This document shows positions 44,201 through 54,453 of a stretch of DNA of 64,000 nt, one piece after another. Source of the DNA: an uncultured Pelagibacteraceae bacterium. Lineage in GTDB: Bacteria; Pseudomonadota; Alphaproteobacteria; Pelagibacterales; Pelagibacteraceae. The notes beneath the pieces are model-generated. The model did not search any database and was not told the DNA's origin. It was given only the letters and a program-made list of their open reading frames with translations. Made by a program: the position numbers and the translations under genes. The stretch spans positions 1 to 64,000 of the forward strand of contig CACCLG010000001.1 in NCBI GenBank assembly GCA_902546765.1, written 5' to 3'. Every line of letters starts with the position of its first letter. Position 1 is the first letter of the stretch.

Positions 44201-45763
44201 TCTAAAGTAGTGATACAAAGGTCTATATTTGTCAGAAAGTACTGCTAATGGAGTATCATCACCCATAGATCCAGTTGCTTCTTTTGCATCTTCTGCCATT
44301 GGATGTAAAATTAATTCTAAATCTTCTAAACTATATCCAAAACAATGCTGTCTAGTTCTTAACTCTTCATTAAGAAATATATTTTTTTCGTTCTCGATTG
44401 GAAACTTTTGATCTAGATCAATTATTTGATTATTAAAATGTTTGTACTCTTTTGCTAAGTAATTTTTAATATTGCTGTTTGTGAATACTTTACCTTTTTC
44501 AATTCTTACACCAATTATTTCTCCAGGTCCTAATCTTCCTTTGGTTACAATTTTTTTTTCATTAAGATCGACCATTCCAGTTTCTGATCCAGCAAATAAT
44601 AATCTATCTCTTGTAACAGTATATCTCATTGGCCTTAGACCATTTCTATCAGTAGCTGCGATTACCCATTCATTGTCTGTCGCTGCTATAGCAGCAGGAC
44701 CGTCCCAGGGCTCCATAGTGCTGTTAAGAAAATTAAATAGTTGAAGATGATCCTTTGGAAGAACTTTACTTTTTTTTGACCATGCATCAGGTATTAAAAG
44801 TAATTTAGCTAAAGGTGCGGGTTGTCCTGAAATATTTAGTAATTCAAATACATTATCTAGCGATGCAGAGTCTGAGTTTCCAGATGGGATTACAGGTTTT
44901 AAATTTTCCATATCATCAAATAATGGGCTGTGCATTTCTTGCTCATGAACCTTCATCCAGTTAATATTTCCTTTTAGAGTATTTATCTCACCGTTATGAG
45001 CTATTGCTCTAAAAGGTTGTGCTAAATCCCAACTGGGTGCTGTGTTAGTAGAAAATCTTTGATGAAAAATTGCAAATCTTGAAATAAATCTCTCATCTTT
45101 AAGATCAGTATAAAAATCTGACAAAGCCTCAGCAAGAAACATTCCTTTATAAATAATTGATTTAGAACTAAACGAACAAATATAAAAGCCATTAAGCTGG
45201 TTGTTTAGAGCTTCCTTCTCAATTTTTCTTCTTGTTTCATATAGAACTCTCTCTAAATTTTTACCAATTACTTTTTTATCATTATGTTTGAATAAAACTT
45301 GTGTAATCTCAGGTCTTGTATTTTCAGCTTTTTCACCGAGCACAGAAGGATTTACAGGAACCTGACGCCAACCATAAATATTGAAGTTTTTTTTTGTTAA
45401 TTCACTTTCTACAATTATTCTACATTGCTCCTGGCCTTGATAATCATTTCTTGGCAAAAAAATCATTCCAACACACAAATCAGAGTCGTCATGTCTGTGG
45501 CCAGTTATTTCAATTTTTTCGATGAAAAAATCTTTTGGAATCTCAATATGTATTCCTGCTCCATCACCAGTTTTACCATCTGCATCTATAGCTCCTCGAT
45601 GCCATACGGCTTTTAAGGCTTGGATTCCATGCTCGACAACTTTTCTAGACTTTACTCCCTCTGTTGATGCTACCAGTCCTACACCACAAGCATCATGCTC
45701 CATAGTCTCGTTATAAACAAAATTTTGCTTTAACTGGTTCAGATTTTTTTTATAAATGTTCAT
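41267..45763 (-). CDS. gltB: glutamate synthase large subunit
   Basis: 1498 aa; [14 protein letters not shown] Ntn-amidotransferase N-terminus, [32 protein letters not shown]. Confidence 0.97.
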   Translation of the reverse strand: [1498 protein letters not shown]

Positions 45764-47196
45764 TAAGCAACTTTTTGTTTTTGTTTTAATTGGAGATAAT
45801 TTGAAATTGATAAAGCTGCGTCCCTACCATCTTTAATTGCCCAAACAACTAACGAAGCTCCTCGCACAATATCACCAGCTGCAAAAACACCTGGAATATT
45901 TGTTTCCATGGTATCAAAATCAGCTTTAATTGTACCCCATTTTGTGACTTGTAATCTTTCCTCTTGGAATAGTTTAGGCAACTCCTCAGGATCAAATCCT
46001 AATGCTTTTATTACTAGGTCAGCTTTGATTTCAAATTCTGAATTTTCTTTTATAATTGGTTTTCTTCTTCCACTTTCATCTGGATCTCCTAGTTCTATCT
46101 TGTCTACCAGCAAACTTTCTACTTTATTTGTTCCTTTAAATTTTTTTGGACTACTTAACCAAACAAACTCAACTCCTTCTTCTTCTGCATTAGAAACTTC
46201 TCTTGCAGATCCTGGCATATTCACTTTGTCTCTTCTGTATAAACATTTAACAGATTTTGCATCTTGTCTAATTGAGGTTCTAACACAGTCCATAGCAGTA
46301 TCTCCACCACCAATTACAACTACATCTTTATCTTTAGCATTTAATGTTCCATCATCAAAAAGTTCAACTTTATCTCCTAGTCCTTTTTTATTCGAGGCAG
46401 TCAAAAATTCCATCGCAGGAAATATATTACTAAGATCGTTTCCTGGAAGATTTACTTCTCTTGCTTTATAAACTCCAGTAGCAATTAAAATTGCATCATG
46501 TTTTTCATTCAACTCTTTTAAAGTAGCATCTTTACCTACCTCAAAGTTGTTTACGAATTGAATTCCACCTTCTTTTAAAAGTTTAATTCTTCTCTCTACA
46601 ACATGCTTTTCTAGTTTGAAATTAGGGATACCATAAATCAGTAGTCCACCAGATCGATCATAACGATCATAAATTGTAACTTGATAACCTTTTTTTCTTA
46701 ATTCCTCTCCACAAGCAAGCCCTGCAGGTCCAGCCCCAATAATACCAATACTTTGATTAATCTCATTGATTACTTTTATTGGCTTTACCCAACCATTTTC
46801 CCAAGCAGTCTCTGTAATATATTTTTCAATTGATCCAATAGTTACAGTTCCGTGTCCTGATTGCTCAATAACACAATTGCCCTCGCACAACCTATCTTGG
46901 GGACATATTCTCCCACATACCTCTGGCATGTTGTTAGTGCTTTGTGATAGTTGATAAGCCTCTTCATGTCTGCCTTCAGCTGTTAACTTAAGCCAATCAG
47001 GTATATTGTTGCTTAATGGACAGTGAACTTGACAAAATGGGACTCCACATTGTGAACATCTGCTTGATTGCTCATTTGCTTTTCCTTTAATAAATTCTGA
47101 ATAAATTTCGTTAAAATCCTCTTTTCTAGAGTTTTTGTCTCTTTTAGGTGGGTTTTGTTGACCTATCTCAACAAACTTTAACATTTTTTCTGACAT
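45763..47196 (-). CDS. gltD: glutamate synthase small subunit
   Basis: RCSQCGVPFCQVHCPLSNNIPDWL, IIGAGPAGLACGEEL, VVIGGGDTAMDCVR. Start reassigned to MSEKMLKFVEI. Confidence 0.95.
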   Translation of the reverse strand: MSEKMLKFVEIGQQNPPKRDKNSRKEDFNEIYSEFIKGKANEQSSRCSQCGVPFCQVHCPLSNNIPDWLKLTAEGRHEEAYQLSQSTNNMPEVCGRICPQDRLCEGNCVIEQSGHGTVTIGSIEKYITETAWENGWVKPIKVINEINQSIGIIGAGPAGLACGEELRKKGYQVTIYDRYDRSGGLLIYGIPNFKLEKHVVERRIKLLKEGGIQFVNNFEVGKDATLKELNEKHDAILIATGVYKAREVNLPGNDLSNIFPAMEFLTASNKKGLGDKVELFDDGTLNAKDKDVVVIGGGDTAMDCVRTSIRQDAKSVKCLYRRDKVNMPGSAREVSNAEEEGVEFVWLSSPKKFKGTNKVESLLVDKIELGDPDESGRRKPIIKENSEFEIKADLVIKALGFDPEELPKLFQEERLQVTKWGTIKADFDTMETNIPGVFAAGDIVRGASLVVWAIKDGRDAALSISNYLQLKQKQKVA

Positions 47197-47373
47197 TGGA
47201 GGGGAGGTATATACTATTGTTAAATGAGGATAAAGAAAATATAGGTCATATTTACTGACTAATAATTTCCATTTTATTATAAATTTTGCGATTTTTTCAC
47301 TTTCAACATACTTGATATGCAATTTTGTAATTGCTTTATTTTGGTTAGAATTTGATTATTTATTAATTTCTTG

Positions 47374-48141
47374 ATGATTTCAAAATACATAGAAACTTCC
47401 ATATTAGCAATAATTCAAGGTTTCTTTGAATTTATTCCAGTCAGTTCTTCTGCACACTTAATTTTAGTTACAAAAATTAATGATTTTCAGACAGCTTCAC
47501 TACAATTAGATATTTGTCTTCATCTTGGTTCTTTATTAGCAATAATTTTTTATTTTAGAAAAGACTTAATAAACATATTTGAAAATAAATCTTTAGCTGT
47601 TTTAATATTATTAGGATCAATTCCTCTAATTTTAGTTGGTTTTATTTTACACTCAACTGGTATTATAGAAAAATTAAGATCTTTAGAAGTTATTGCGTGG
47701 ACAACTTTGCTTTTTGGATTACTTCTTTTTTTTGCTGACAAACAGACTATTAAAAAAAAAATTGATTTAGATCTTAATTTAAAAAATGTAATTATAATTG
47801 GTTTATTTCAAGCCTTAGCTATTATACCTGGTGTAAGTAGATCAGGTGTGATTATAACAGCCTCACGTTTTTTAAATTTTGATAGAATTGATTCCACCAA
47901 AATCGCCTTTTACTTATCTATCCCTGCTCTTGCAGGAGCAAGTGTTCTTGGTATAAGTGATTTAATAATTGATGAAATCAAATTTGATTTCGTTTTTTTA
48001 TTATCTATACTTTTATCATTTATAATTTCTTATTTAACAATTAAATATTTTATTATTTTTGTAAGTAAATTTAGTTTAAACTTGTTCGTTTATTATAGAA
48101 TTTTTTTAAGTATTATTTTATTCGCACTTATTTACCTTTAA
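47374..48141 (+). CDS. uppP: undecaprenyl-diphosphatase (BacA/UppP)
   Basis: AIIQGFFEFIPVSSSAHLILV, ALAIIPGVSRSGVIITASRFL. Confidence 0.92.
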   Translation: MISKYIETSILAIIQGFFEFIPVSSSAHLILVTKINDFQTASLQLDICLHLGSLLAIIFYFRKDLINIFENKSLAVLILLGSIPLILVGFILHSTGIIEKLRSLEVIAWTTLLFGLLLFFADKQTIKKKIDLDLNLKNVIIIGLFQALAIIPGVSRSGVIITASRFLNFDRIDSTKIAFYLSIPALAGASVLGISDLIIDEIKFDFVFLLSILLSFIISYLTIKYFIIFVSKFSLNLFVYYRIFLSIILFALIYL

Positions 48142-49028
48142 ACTTTCTTAACGGCTGAAGGAGCAATCTGTGATAAAATCACTGCAAATAATATTAGGAA
48201 GCATCCAATAATATTATCCAAATTTAAAATTTGATTAAGGATTATCCAGCCTGCAAGTGCCGCAAAAACACCTTCTAATGAATATATTATAGCTGCAGGA
48301 GCTTCATCGATATTTTTTTGTGCATACATCTGAAGAGTAAAAGCAACACCACCTGATAGAATTCCAGCGTAAAGTATAGAACTGTATTCTAAAAGTATTT
48401 TTTGAATATCTATTTCCTCAAATACATAAGCAGCTATTATAGAAAGTAAGAAAACAAAAATAGACTGTAAAGACGCATAAAATATAGGTAAATCAAATTT
48501 TTTCATAAATTTTCCCGCAAAAATTATGTGCAGTGCCCAAAATAAAGAGCACAGAATTACCAATGCATCGCCTAACATTATTTGTGAGTCTGAAAAATTA
48601 CTTAGTAAATAAACGCCGATTATACACATTGCTATTGAGGGCCAGATACTCCAGTGAACTTTGATTTTATAAAAAAAAAATAACAATACTGGAACAATTG
48701 GGACGTAGAAAATTGTAAAAAATGCTGCATTAGCAATATTGGTATATTGTAAAGCAGCTTGTTGGAGCGAAGTACCCAAAAATAGAGATACTCCCATAAA
48801 CATATAATATTTAAAAAAAAGTTTTTTGTTTGAATTAATTTCAGAGATTATTTTTTTTCTCTCAATTATTAAAGCAACTGGAAGCATAAAAAGAAAACCA
48901 ACAAAAAACCTAGCAGAGTTAAAAGTCAGTGGACCAATGTTATCCATTCCAGTATCTTGTGCAATAAAAGCTGTTCCCCAAATAAAGGTCGTTATTAGAG
49001 CACAAATTAATGATGCTGATTTACTCAT
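48138..49028 (-). CDS. EamA/DMT-family transporter
   Basis: Ten TM helices in two repeats, ALITTFIWGTAFIAQD and YSLEGVFAALAGWIIL. Confidence 0.88.
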   Translation of the reverse strand: MSKSASLICALITTFIWGTAFIAQDTGMDNIGPLTFNSARFFVGFLFMLPVALIIERKKIISEINSNKKLFFKYYMFMGVSLFLGTSLQQAALQYTNIANAAFFTIFYVPIVPVLLFFFYKIKVHWSIWPSIAMCIIGVYLLSNFSDSQIMLGDALVILCSLFWALHIIFAGKFMKKFDLPIFYASLQSIFVFLLSIIAAYVFEEIDIQKILLEYSSILYAGILSGGVAFTLQMYAQKNIDEAPAAIIYSLEGVFAALAGWIILNQILNLDNIIGCFLILFAVILSQIAPSAVKKV

Positions 49029-49040
49029 TTTGATTTAAAT

Positions 49041-50138
49041 TTAATTAATTATGCTGTTCATTCTACAACAGCTATCAAAGTCTTCCTTGTTGATATAACA
49101 GCCAGCCATTTTTCTCTTCCCACTAAATGACCCTCTTCCATGCATTACTCTCCAATTATTAAATATCAAAAGTTCTCCTGATCGTAATATATGTCTCCAC
49201 TGATATTTTTTACTGTTAGCTAATTGGTCGAATTTTTTAATTGCGTTATAAAATTCTAATGTTGATTTATATGGTAAGTCGATAGGAGCTCTATCATAAT
49301 TATTAAAACTGACTTGTACAATTTCTTTATTATTATTTAATCTAAAAACTGGTCTCTCTGCCTCAAGATCGACACCATCCCCTAAATATTTACCTTTTAC
49401 TTTTATTTCAGTAAGAGTTTTAAATAATTTTTGATGATTTTTTTTTAATTCTCTTGCTATAGATAAACCATCAACCATAATTGATGCCCCACCTTTTGCA
49501 TTATACTTGCAACAAAGTAGTAATTGTAATCCTGGCGCATCATTACTGTATGTTGAGTCTGTATGTGGTCTTAATTCTTCCTGTGAATATGCGCTGTCTG
49601 CTTTTTTATTATCTGACTCAAAAGTCCAAAGACCGCCAAAAATTGAATTTCTAACATAACCTATTTTATTAGCGATTTTATTTACTGATTTAAGATTTGG
49701 CTTACAATTTTTTATTACTGCAAAACCGTATTTATGTAAACTCTCTAGCAAGTTTAAGAAATTTTTATTTTCGTCTATTTTATTATAATCAGTATAAATC
49801 TGGTTTTTGATATCACGAGCTATCCATGGTTTAATATTTTTCTTTAATTGCTTTTTCTCTGAATTATTCAACAGAAACTTATGGGAATATTTTGCTGGCG
49901 AAGATGAATCTGACCAGGTTATACTTAAAAGTTTTCCATTTTCTAAAATTTTGCCCCTAACTGCCTTCAAATCTGACGCTAGATTAGCTGTAAAAGTCTT
50001 TCTTTGGTTTGTTCTAAAATCCCAATTTTCAGTATTTTTGATATGATCACGCAACCATATATTGGGATATATTTTTGATTTTCTGTTCACAAAAAAAATT
50101 TCAACATTATTTTTTTTTAATTTGAAATTTTTAATCAT
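49041..50138 (-). CDS. gamma-butyrobetaine hydroxylase-like 2-oxoglutarate/Fe(II) dioxygenase
   Basis: N-terminal IYPNIWLRDHI, ELRPHTDSTYSNDAPGLQLLLC, NNWRVMHGRGSF. Confidence 0.82.
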   Translation of the reverse strand: MIKNFKLKKNNVEIFFVNRKSKIYPNIWLRDHIKNTENWDFRTNQRKTFTANLASDLKAVRGKILENGKLLSITWSDSSSPAKYSHKFLLNNSEKKQLKKNIKPWIARDIKNQIYTDYNKIDENKNFLNLLESLHKYGFAVIKNCKPNLKSVNKIANKIGYVRNSIFGGLWTFESDNKKADSAYSQEELRPHTDSTYSNDAPGLQLLLCCKYNAKGGASIMVDGLSIARELKKNHQKLFKTLTEIKVKGKYLGDGVDLEAERPVFRLNNNKEIVQVSFNNYDRAPIDLPYKSTLEFYNAIKKFDQLANSKKYQWRHILRSGELLIFNNWRVMHGRGSFSGKRKMAGCYINKEDFDSCCRMNSIIN

Positions 50139-50149
50139 TTTCTTTTATA

Positions 50150-51421
50150 TTAAATCGCCAATTTGTAAGCAAAATTTTTCCCTAAATTATCCTTCAGTTC
50201 GTTATTAAATCTTGCAGCTTCTGCACCATCAATTATTCTATGATCATAAGATAAAGATAAAGGTAAAACAGTTCTAGTCATAAATTTATTATTAATATAT
50301 ATTTGTTTCTTATAAGATCTACCAATACCGAGAATAGCTACCTCTGGCAAATTGATTATAGGAGTAAAAAAAGATCCTCCTATTCCTCCAAGGCTCGTGA
50401 TTGTCATAGATCCACCAAAAAATTCTTTTTTATTAATTTTTAATTCTCTGCAATCATTGCTTACTTTTTTCAATTCATCCCCTAACTGGGCAATATTCTT
50501 TATGTCAGCATTTCTAATTTTTGGAACCATAAGTCCATTAGGGGTATCTACTGCAATACCTATATGAAAATATTTTTTAAGTGTAATTTTTCCTTCCTCA
50601 ATATTGTCTATGGAGGCGTTAAAATTTGGAAACTTTTTTAGTGAAGAAACCAAAGCTTTTATGATGAATGCTAAAGGTGTTATTTTCTTTTTTTTACCCG
50701 TGTAAATATCTGTTAAAGACTTCCTGAATTCGTCCATTTCAGTTATATCAGCTTCATCGTGGTTCGTTACATGAGGTATTTTATTCCAAGAATTTGTTAA
50801 ATGAGGAGCTGCTATTTTTTTTATCCTGGAAAGATATTTTGTCTCTACAGCTCCAAATTCTGAATGTTGATATTCGTCTATAATCTCACCTCTTTTTTCG
50901 TACTTTTCAAACTTAGTAGGCTTGCTAATTCTATCAGCAACAAATTTTTTAACATCACTTTCTACAACTCTGCCTAATCTTTCCGACCCCTTAATTTCTG
51001 TTACATCTACTCCTAATTCACGGGCAAATTTTCTTGCTTTTGGACTGGCAAGAGTTGCTAAGTTTTGATTATTCGAGGAAATATTTACCTCTTCACTTTT
51101 ATTTATATTTATAGGAGCTATTATTTCTTTTTTATTTTCATTTTTAATTTTAGAAATATTTTTAATTGTTTTTTGTTTTTCTTCTTCTGACGCAATAATA
51201 GCTATTAAACTACCCTCTGATACTTTATCTCCGATTTTCACATTTAATTTTTGAATTTTGCCTGAAAGTAAACTGGGTATCTCAACACTTGATTTATCAC
51301 TTTCAATTGTGATCAAAGGATCATTTTTGTTTATGATGTCACCTTCATTTACTAGGACTTCAATTACCTCAACATCTTTGAATTCTCCAATATTTGGAAC
51401 TATAAGGTTTTTATCTTCCAT
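50150..51421 (-). CDS. aceF: pyruvate dehydrogenase E2 (dihydrolipoamide acetyltransferase)
   Basis: One lipoyl domain (ESDKSSVE), E3-binding domain, catalytic PLSLSYDHRIIDGAEAARF. Confidence 0.92.
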   Translation of the reverse strand: MEDKNLIVPNIGEFKDVEVIEVLVNEGDIINKNDPLITIESDKSSVEIPSLLSGKIQKLNVKIGDKVSEGSLIAIIASEEEKQKTIKNISKIKNENKKEIIAPININKSEEVNISSNNQNLATLASPKARKFARELGVDVTEIKGSERLGRVVESDVKKFVADRISKPTKFEKYEKRGEIIDEYQHSEFGAVETKYLSRIKKIAAPHLTNSWNKIPHVTNHDEADITEMDEFRKSLTDIYTGKKKKITPLAFIIKALVSSLKKFPNFNASIDNIEEGKITLKKYFHIGIAVDTPNGLMVPKIRNADIKNIAQLGDELKKVSNDCRELKINKKEFFGGSMTITSLGGIGGSFFTPIINLPEVAILGIGRSYKKQIYINNKFMTRTVLPLSLSYDHRIIDGAEAARFNNELKDNLGKNFAYKLAI

Positions 51422-54400
51422 TATAATTTGGTTGGCATTGGTTTTGCCTGATCAATTTTATATTTTTTAATTGCATCCTTAACGTATTTTGATGCAATTA
51501 ATTGCTCATTAGCTAAAATGCTTAATCCATATGTAACTATATGTTCTTTATCTACTTCAAAAAATTTTCTTAAATTTTTTCTTGTATCGCTTCTTCCAAA
51601 CCCATCTGTGCCGAGTGAGTAAAAGCTTTTCGATACATAAGGTCTGATTTGATCAGAATTCATCCTCATATAATCTGAAGCCGCAAGTATAGGTCCTTCG
51701 GTTTTACCAAGACACTTTTCAAGATAGGTTATTTTTTTTTCTTTATCAGGGTTCAACAAATTATATCTTTCTACCTCTAATCCATCTCTTCTAAGTTCAT
51801 TAAAACTAGTAACACTCCAAATTTCACTGTCTATTTCGTAATCATTTTGAAGAATTTCTGCAGCAGAAATCATTTCTCTTAAAATAGCTCCAGAACCGAG
51901 AAGTTGAATTTTATTTTTTTTGTGTTTTGAAAAATCCTTTATCCTATACATACCTCTTAAAATTCCATCTTCACACCCTTTTGGCATTTCAGGATGAGAG
52001 TAATTTTCATTCATAGTAGTTATGTAATAAAAAATATTCTCATTATTCTCATGCATTCTTTTAAGGCCTTCTCTAAATATGACTGCTAACTCATAATGAA
52101 ATGTTGGGTCATATGAAATACAGTTGGGAATAGTGGATGCCAATAAATGACTGTGTCCATCTTGATGCTGCAAACCTTCACCAGCTAAAGTTGTTCTACC
52201 TGCTGTAGCACCAATTAAAAATCCTCTAGCCTGACTATCTCCAGCTGCCCAAGCAAAATCTCCTGTTCTCTGAAATCCAAACATTGAATAGAATAGATAT
52301 ATTGGGATCATCTCAATATCATGATTTGTGTAAGATGTTCCTGCTGCTATCCATGAAGACATAGCACCTGCCTCATTAATACCTTCCTCTAGCACTTGAC
52401 CACTTTTTTCCTCTCTATAAGAGCTCAATTGAGCTGCATCTTCTGGTTCATATTTTTGGCCTTCGTGTGCATAGATTCCAATTTTTTGAAAGAACCCTTC
52501 CATTCCAAACGTTCTTGCTTCATCAGGAATTATTGGAACTAATTTTTTTGCAACATGTTTATCTCTTAATAAACTTGTTAACATTCTGACTAATGCCATA
52601 GTGGTGGACATTTCTTTTTCTCCAGTTGATTTTGTCATGGTGTCAAAAATATTTTTTTCTGGCGTTTTAATTGGTTTAGAAAAAGTTGTTCTCTCTGGGA
52701 TAAAGCCTCCTAAGTCATATCTACGCTGTTTTAAGTATTTTATTTCAGGTGAATTTTCGTCAGGTTTAAAATATTCTATATTTTTAACCTGTTGATCGCT
52801 TAAAGGTACGTCAAACCTATCTCTGTAATACATTAAGTCATCAACATCTAATTTTTTTTGTTGATGTGTAGTATTTACACTTTCACCAGATTTACCCATC
52901 CCATATCCTTTTATTGTTTTTGCAATAATAACAGTTGGGCTGCCTATATTTTTTACAGCTTTATCATAAGCTGCATAAACTTTATGGGGATCGTGACCAC
53001 CTCTGTTTAGTCTCCAAATATCTTTATCTGACATTGCAGATACCATTTGAAAAGTCTCTGGAAATTTTCCAAAAAATTTCTCTCTTACATACAAACCATC
53101 TCTTGCCTTAAATGCCTGATATTCGCCATCAACAGTTTCATTCATTAATTTAACAAGATGACCAGATTTATCATTGGCTAATAAAGAGTCCCAATAAGAT
53201 CCCCAGATAACTTTAATAACATTCCAGCCTGCACCTCTAAATATTCCTTCTAGCTCTTGGATAATTTTACCGTTTCCTCTGACTGGTCCGTCAAGTCTTT
53301 GAAGATTACAATTCACTACGAATATTAAGTTATCTAATTTTTCTCGAGCTGCTAAACCAATTGCACCTAATGATTCTGGTTCATCCATTTCACCATCACC
53401 AAGAAAAGCCCAAACTTTTCTCCCTTCGTCTTTGATTAAACCTCTATTAATTAGATATTTCATAAAACGAGCTTGGTATATTGCTAGCATAGGACCTAGT
53501 CCCATTGAAACAGTTGGGAATTGCCAAAAATTAGGCATAAGCCAAGGGTGAGGGTATGAAGACAGTCCACCTTTATTAACTTCTTGTCTAAAACTGTCTA
53601 ATTGTTTTTCGTTTAGTCTGCCCTCTAGAAATGCTCTCGCATACATGCCTGGAGCGCTGTGACCTTGAAAATAGATTAAGTCTCCTCCAAAATTATCACT
53701 TTTTGCTCTCCAAAAGTGATTCATCCCAACATCATATAAGGTTGCAGCTGATGCAAAAGTTCCTATGTGGCCACCTAATTCAGGAAATTTTTTGTTAGCT
53801 CTGACAACCATTGCTGCTGCATTCCATCTAATTAATGATCTTAACCTCCTCTCAATATTTTGGTCACCGGTAGATTTCGTTTCTTCCTCTGGAGGAATTG
53901 TATTTATATATGGAGTGCTTTGGGTGTAAGGAATTTTTGAACCCTGTCTGTATGCATGGTCAATTAGTTGCTTAATTAAAAAATTTGCTCTCTCAGATCC
54001 TTCTTGTTGAACAACAGCTGTAAGTGATTCCACCCATTCTTTAGTTTCTACAGGATCAATATCATCTTTATTAGAGACAAACTCTATATTGTTTTTTTTT
54101 ATATTCTCAATTGGGTCAGGTTTTTTTATTTGATTTAAATTGTCCTTGTATTGAATTGTATTTTCGGCCTCTTCAATAATTTTTTCAGTAAGTGGAGGTA
54201 TTTTTTCATCTTTATTTTCAATCCCAACTACCGACAAAATTACATCTCCTTTTGAAACTTTATCACCAACTTTAACAATTATCTCTTTTATTGAGCCTTC
54301 AATTGTTGATGGAACCTCTACACTAGATTTATCACTCTCAAGAGTAATTACTGCATCATTTTTTTTTAAATTATCACCTTTTTTGACGAGTACTTCTATT

Positions 54401-54453
54401 ACTTCTACTTGATCAAAATCTCCAATATCTGGGACCAACAATTCTAAGTTCAT
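51421..54453 (-). CDS. aceE: homodimeric-type pyruvate dehydrogenase E1 with N-terminal lipoyl domain
   Basis: 1010 aa; residues 1-~77 lipoyl (ITLESDKSSVEVP), E1 from ~DPVETKEWVESL onward incl. FLGDGEMDEPES and YYITTMNENYSHP. Confidence 0.94.
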   Translation of the reverse strand: MNLELLVPDIGDFDQVEVIEVLVKKGDNLKKNDAVITLESDKSSVEVPSTIEGSIKEIIVKVGDKVSKGDVILSVVGIENKDEKIPPLTEKIIEEAENTIQYKDNLNQIKKPDPIENIKKNNIEFVSNKDDIDPVETKEWVESLTAVVQQEGSERANFLIKQLIDHAYRQGSKIPYTQSTPYINTIPPEEETKSTGDQNIERRLRSLIRWNAAAMVVRANKKFPELGGHIGTFASAATLYDVGMNHFWRAKSDNFGGDLIYFQGHSAPGMYARAFLEGRLNEKQLDSFRQEVNKGGLSSYPHPWLMPNFWQFPTVSMGLGPMLAIYQARFMKYLINRGLIKDEGRKVWAFLGDGEMDEPESLGAIGLAAREKLDNLIFVVNCNLQRLDGPVRGNGKIIQELEGIFRGAGWNVIKVIWGSYWDSLLANDKSGHLVKLMNETVDGEYQAFKARDGLYVREKFFGKFPETFQMVSAMSDKDIWRLNRGGHDPHKVYAAYDKAVKNIGSPTVIIAKTIKGYGMGKSGESVNTTHQQKKLDVDDLMYYRDRFDVPLSDQQVKNIEYFKPDENSPEIKYLKQRRYDLGGFIPERTTFSKPIKTPEKNIFDTMTKSTGEKEMSTTMALVRMLTSLLRDKHVAKKLVPIIPDEARTFGMEGFFQKIGIYAHEGQKYEPEDAAQLSSYREEKSGQVLEEGINEAGAMSSWIAAGTSYTNHDIEMIPIYLFYSMFGFQRTGDFAWAAGDSQARGFLIGATAGRTTLAGEGLQHQDGHSHLLASTIPNCISYDPTFHYELAVIFREGLKRMHENNENIFYYITTMNENYSHPEMPKGCEDGILRGMYRIKDFSKHKKNKIQLLGSGAILREMISAAEILQNDYEIDSEIWSVTSFNELRRDGLEVERYNLLNPDKEKKITYLEKCLGKTEGPILAASDYMRMNSDQIRPYVSKSFYSLGTDGFGRSDTRKNLRKFFEVDKEHIVTYGLSILANEQLIASKYVKDAIKKYKIDQAKPMPTKL

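Noticed and set aside
45908-46471. Plus-strand 187-aa ORF inside gltD
   Set aside because: Antisense to a well-supported gltD coding region; no family match.
47197-47322. N-terminal extension of the gltD ORF
   Set aside because: The family normally begins near MSEKMLKFVEI; the upstream part is intergenic AT-rich sequence in frame.
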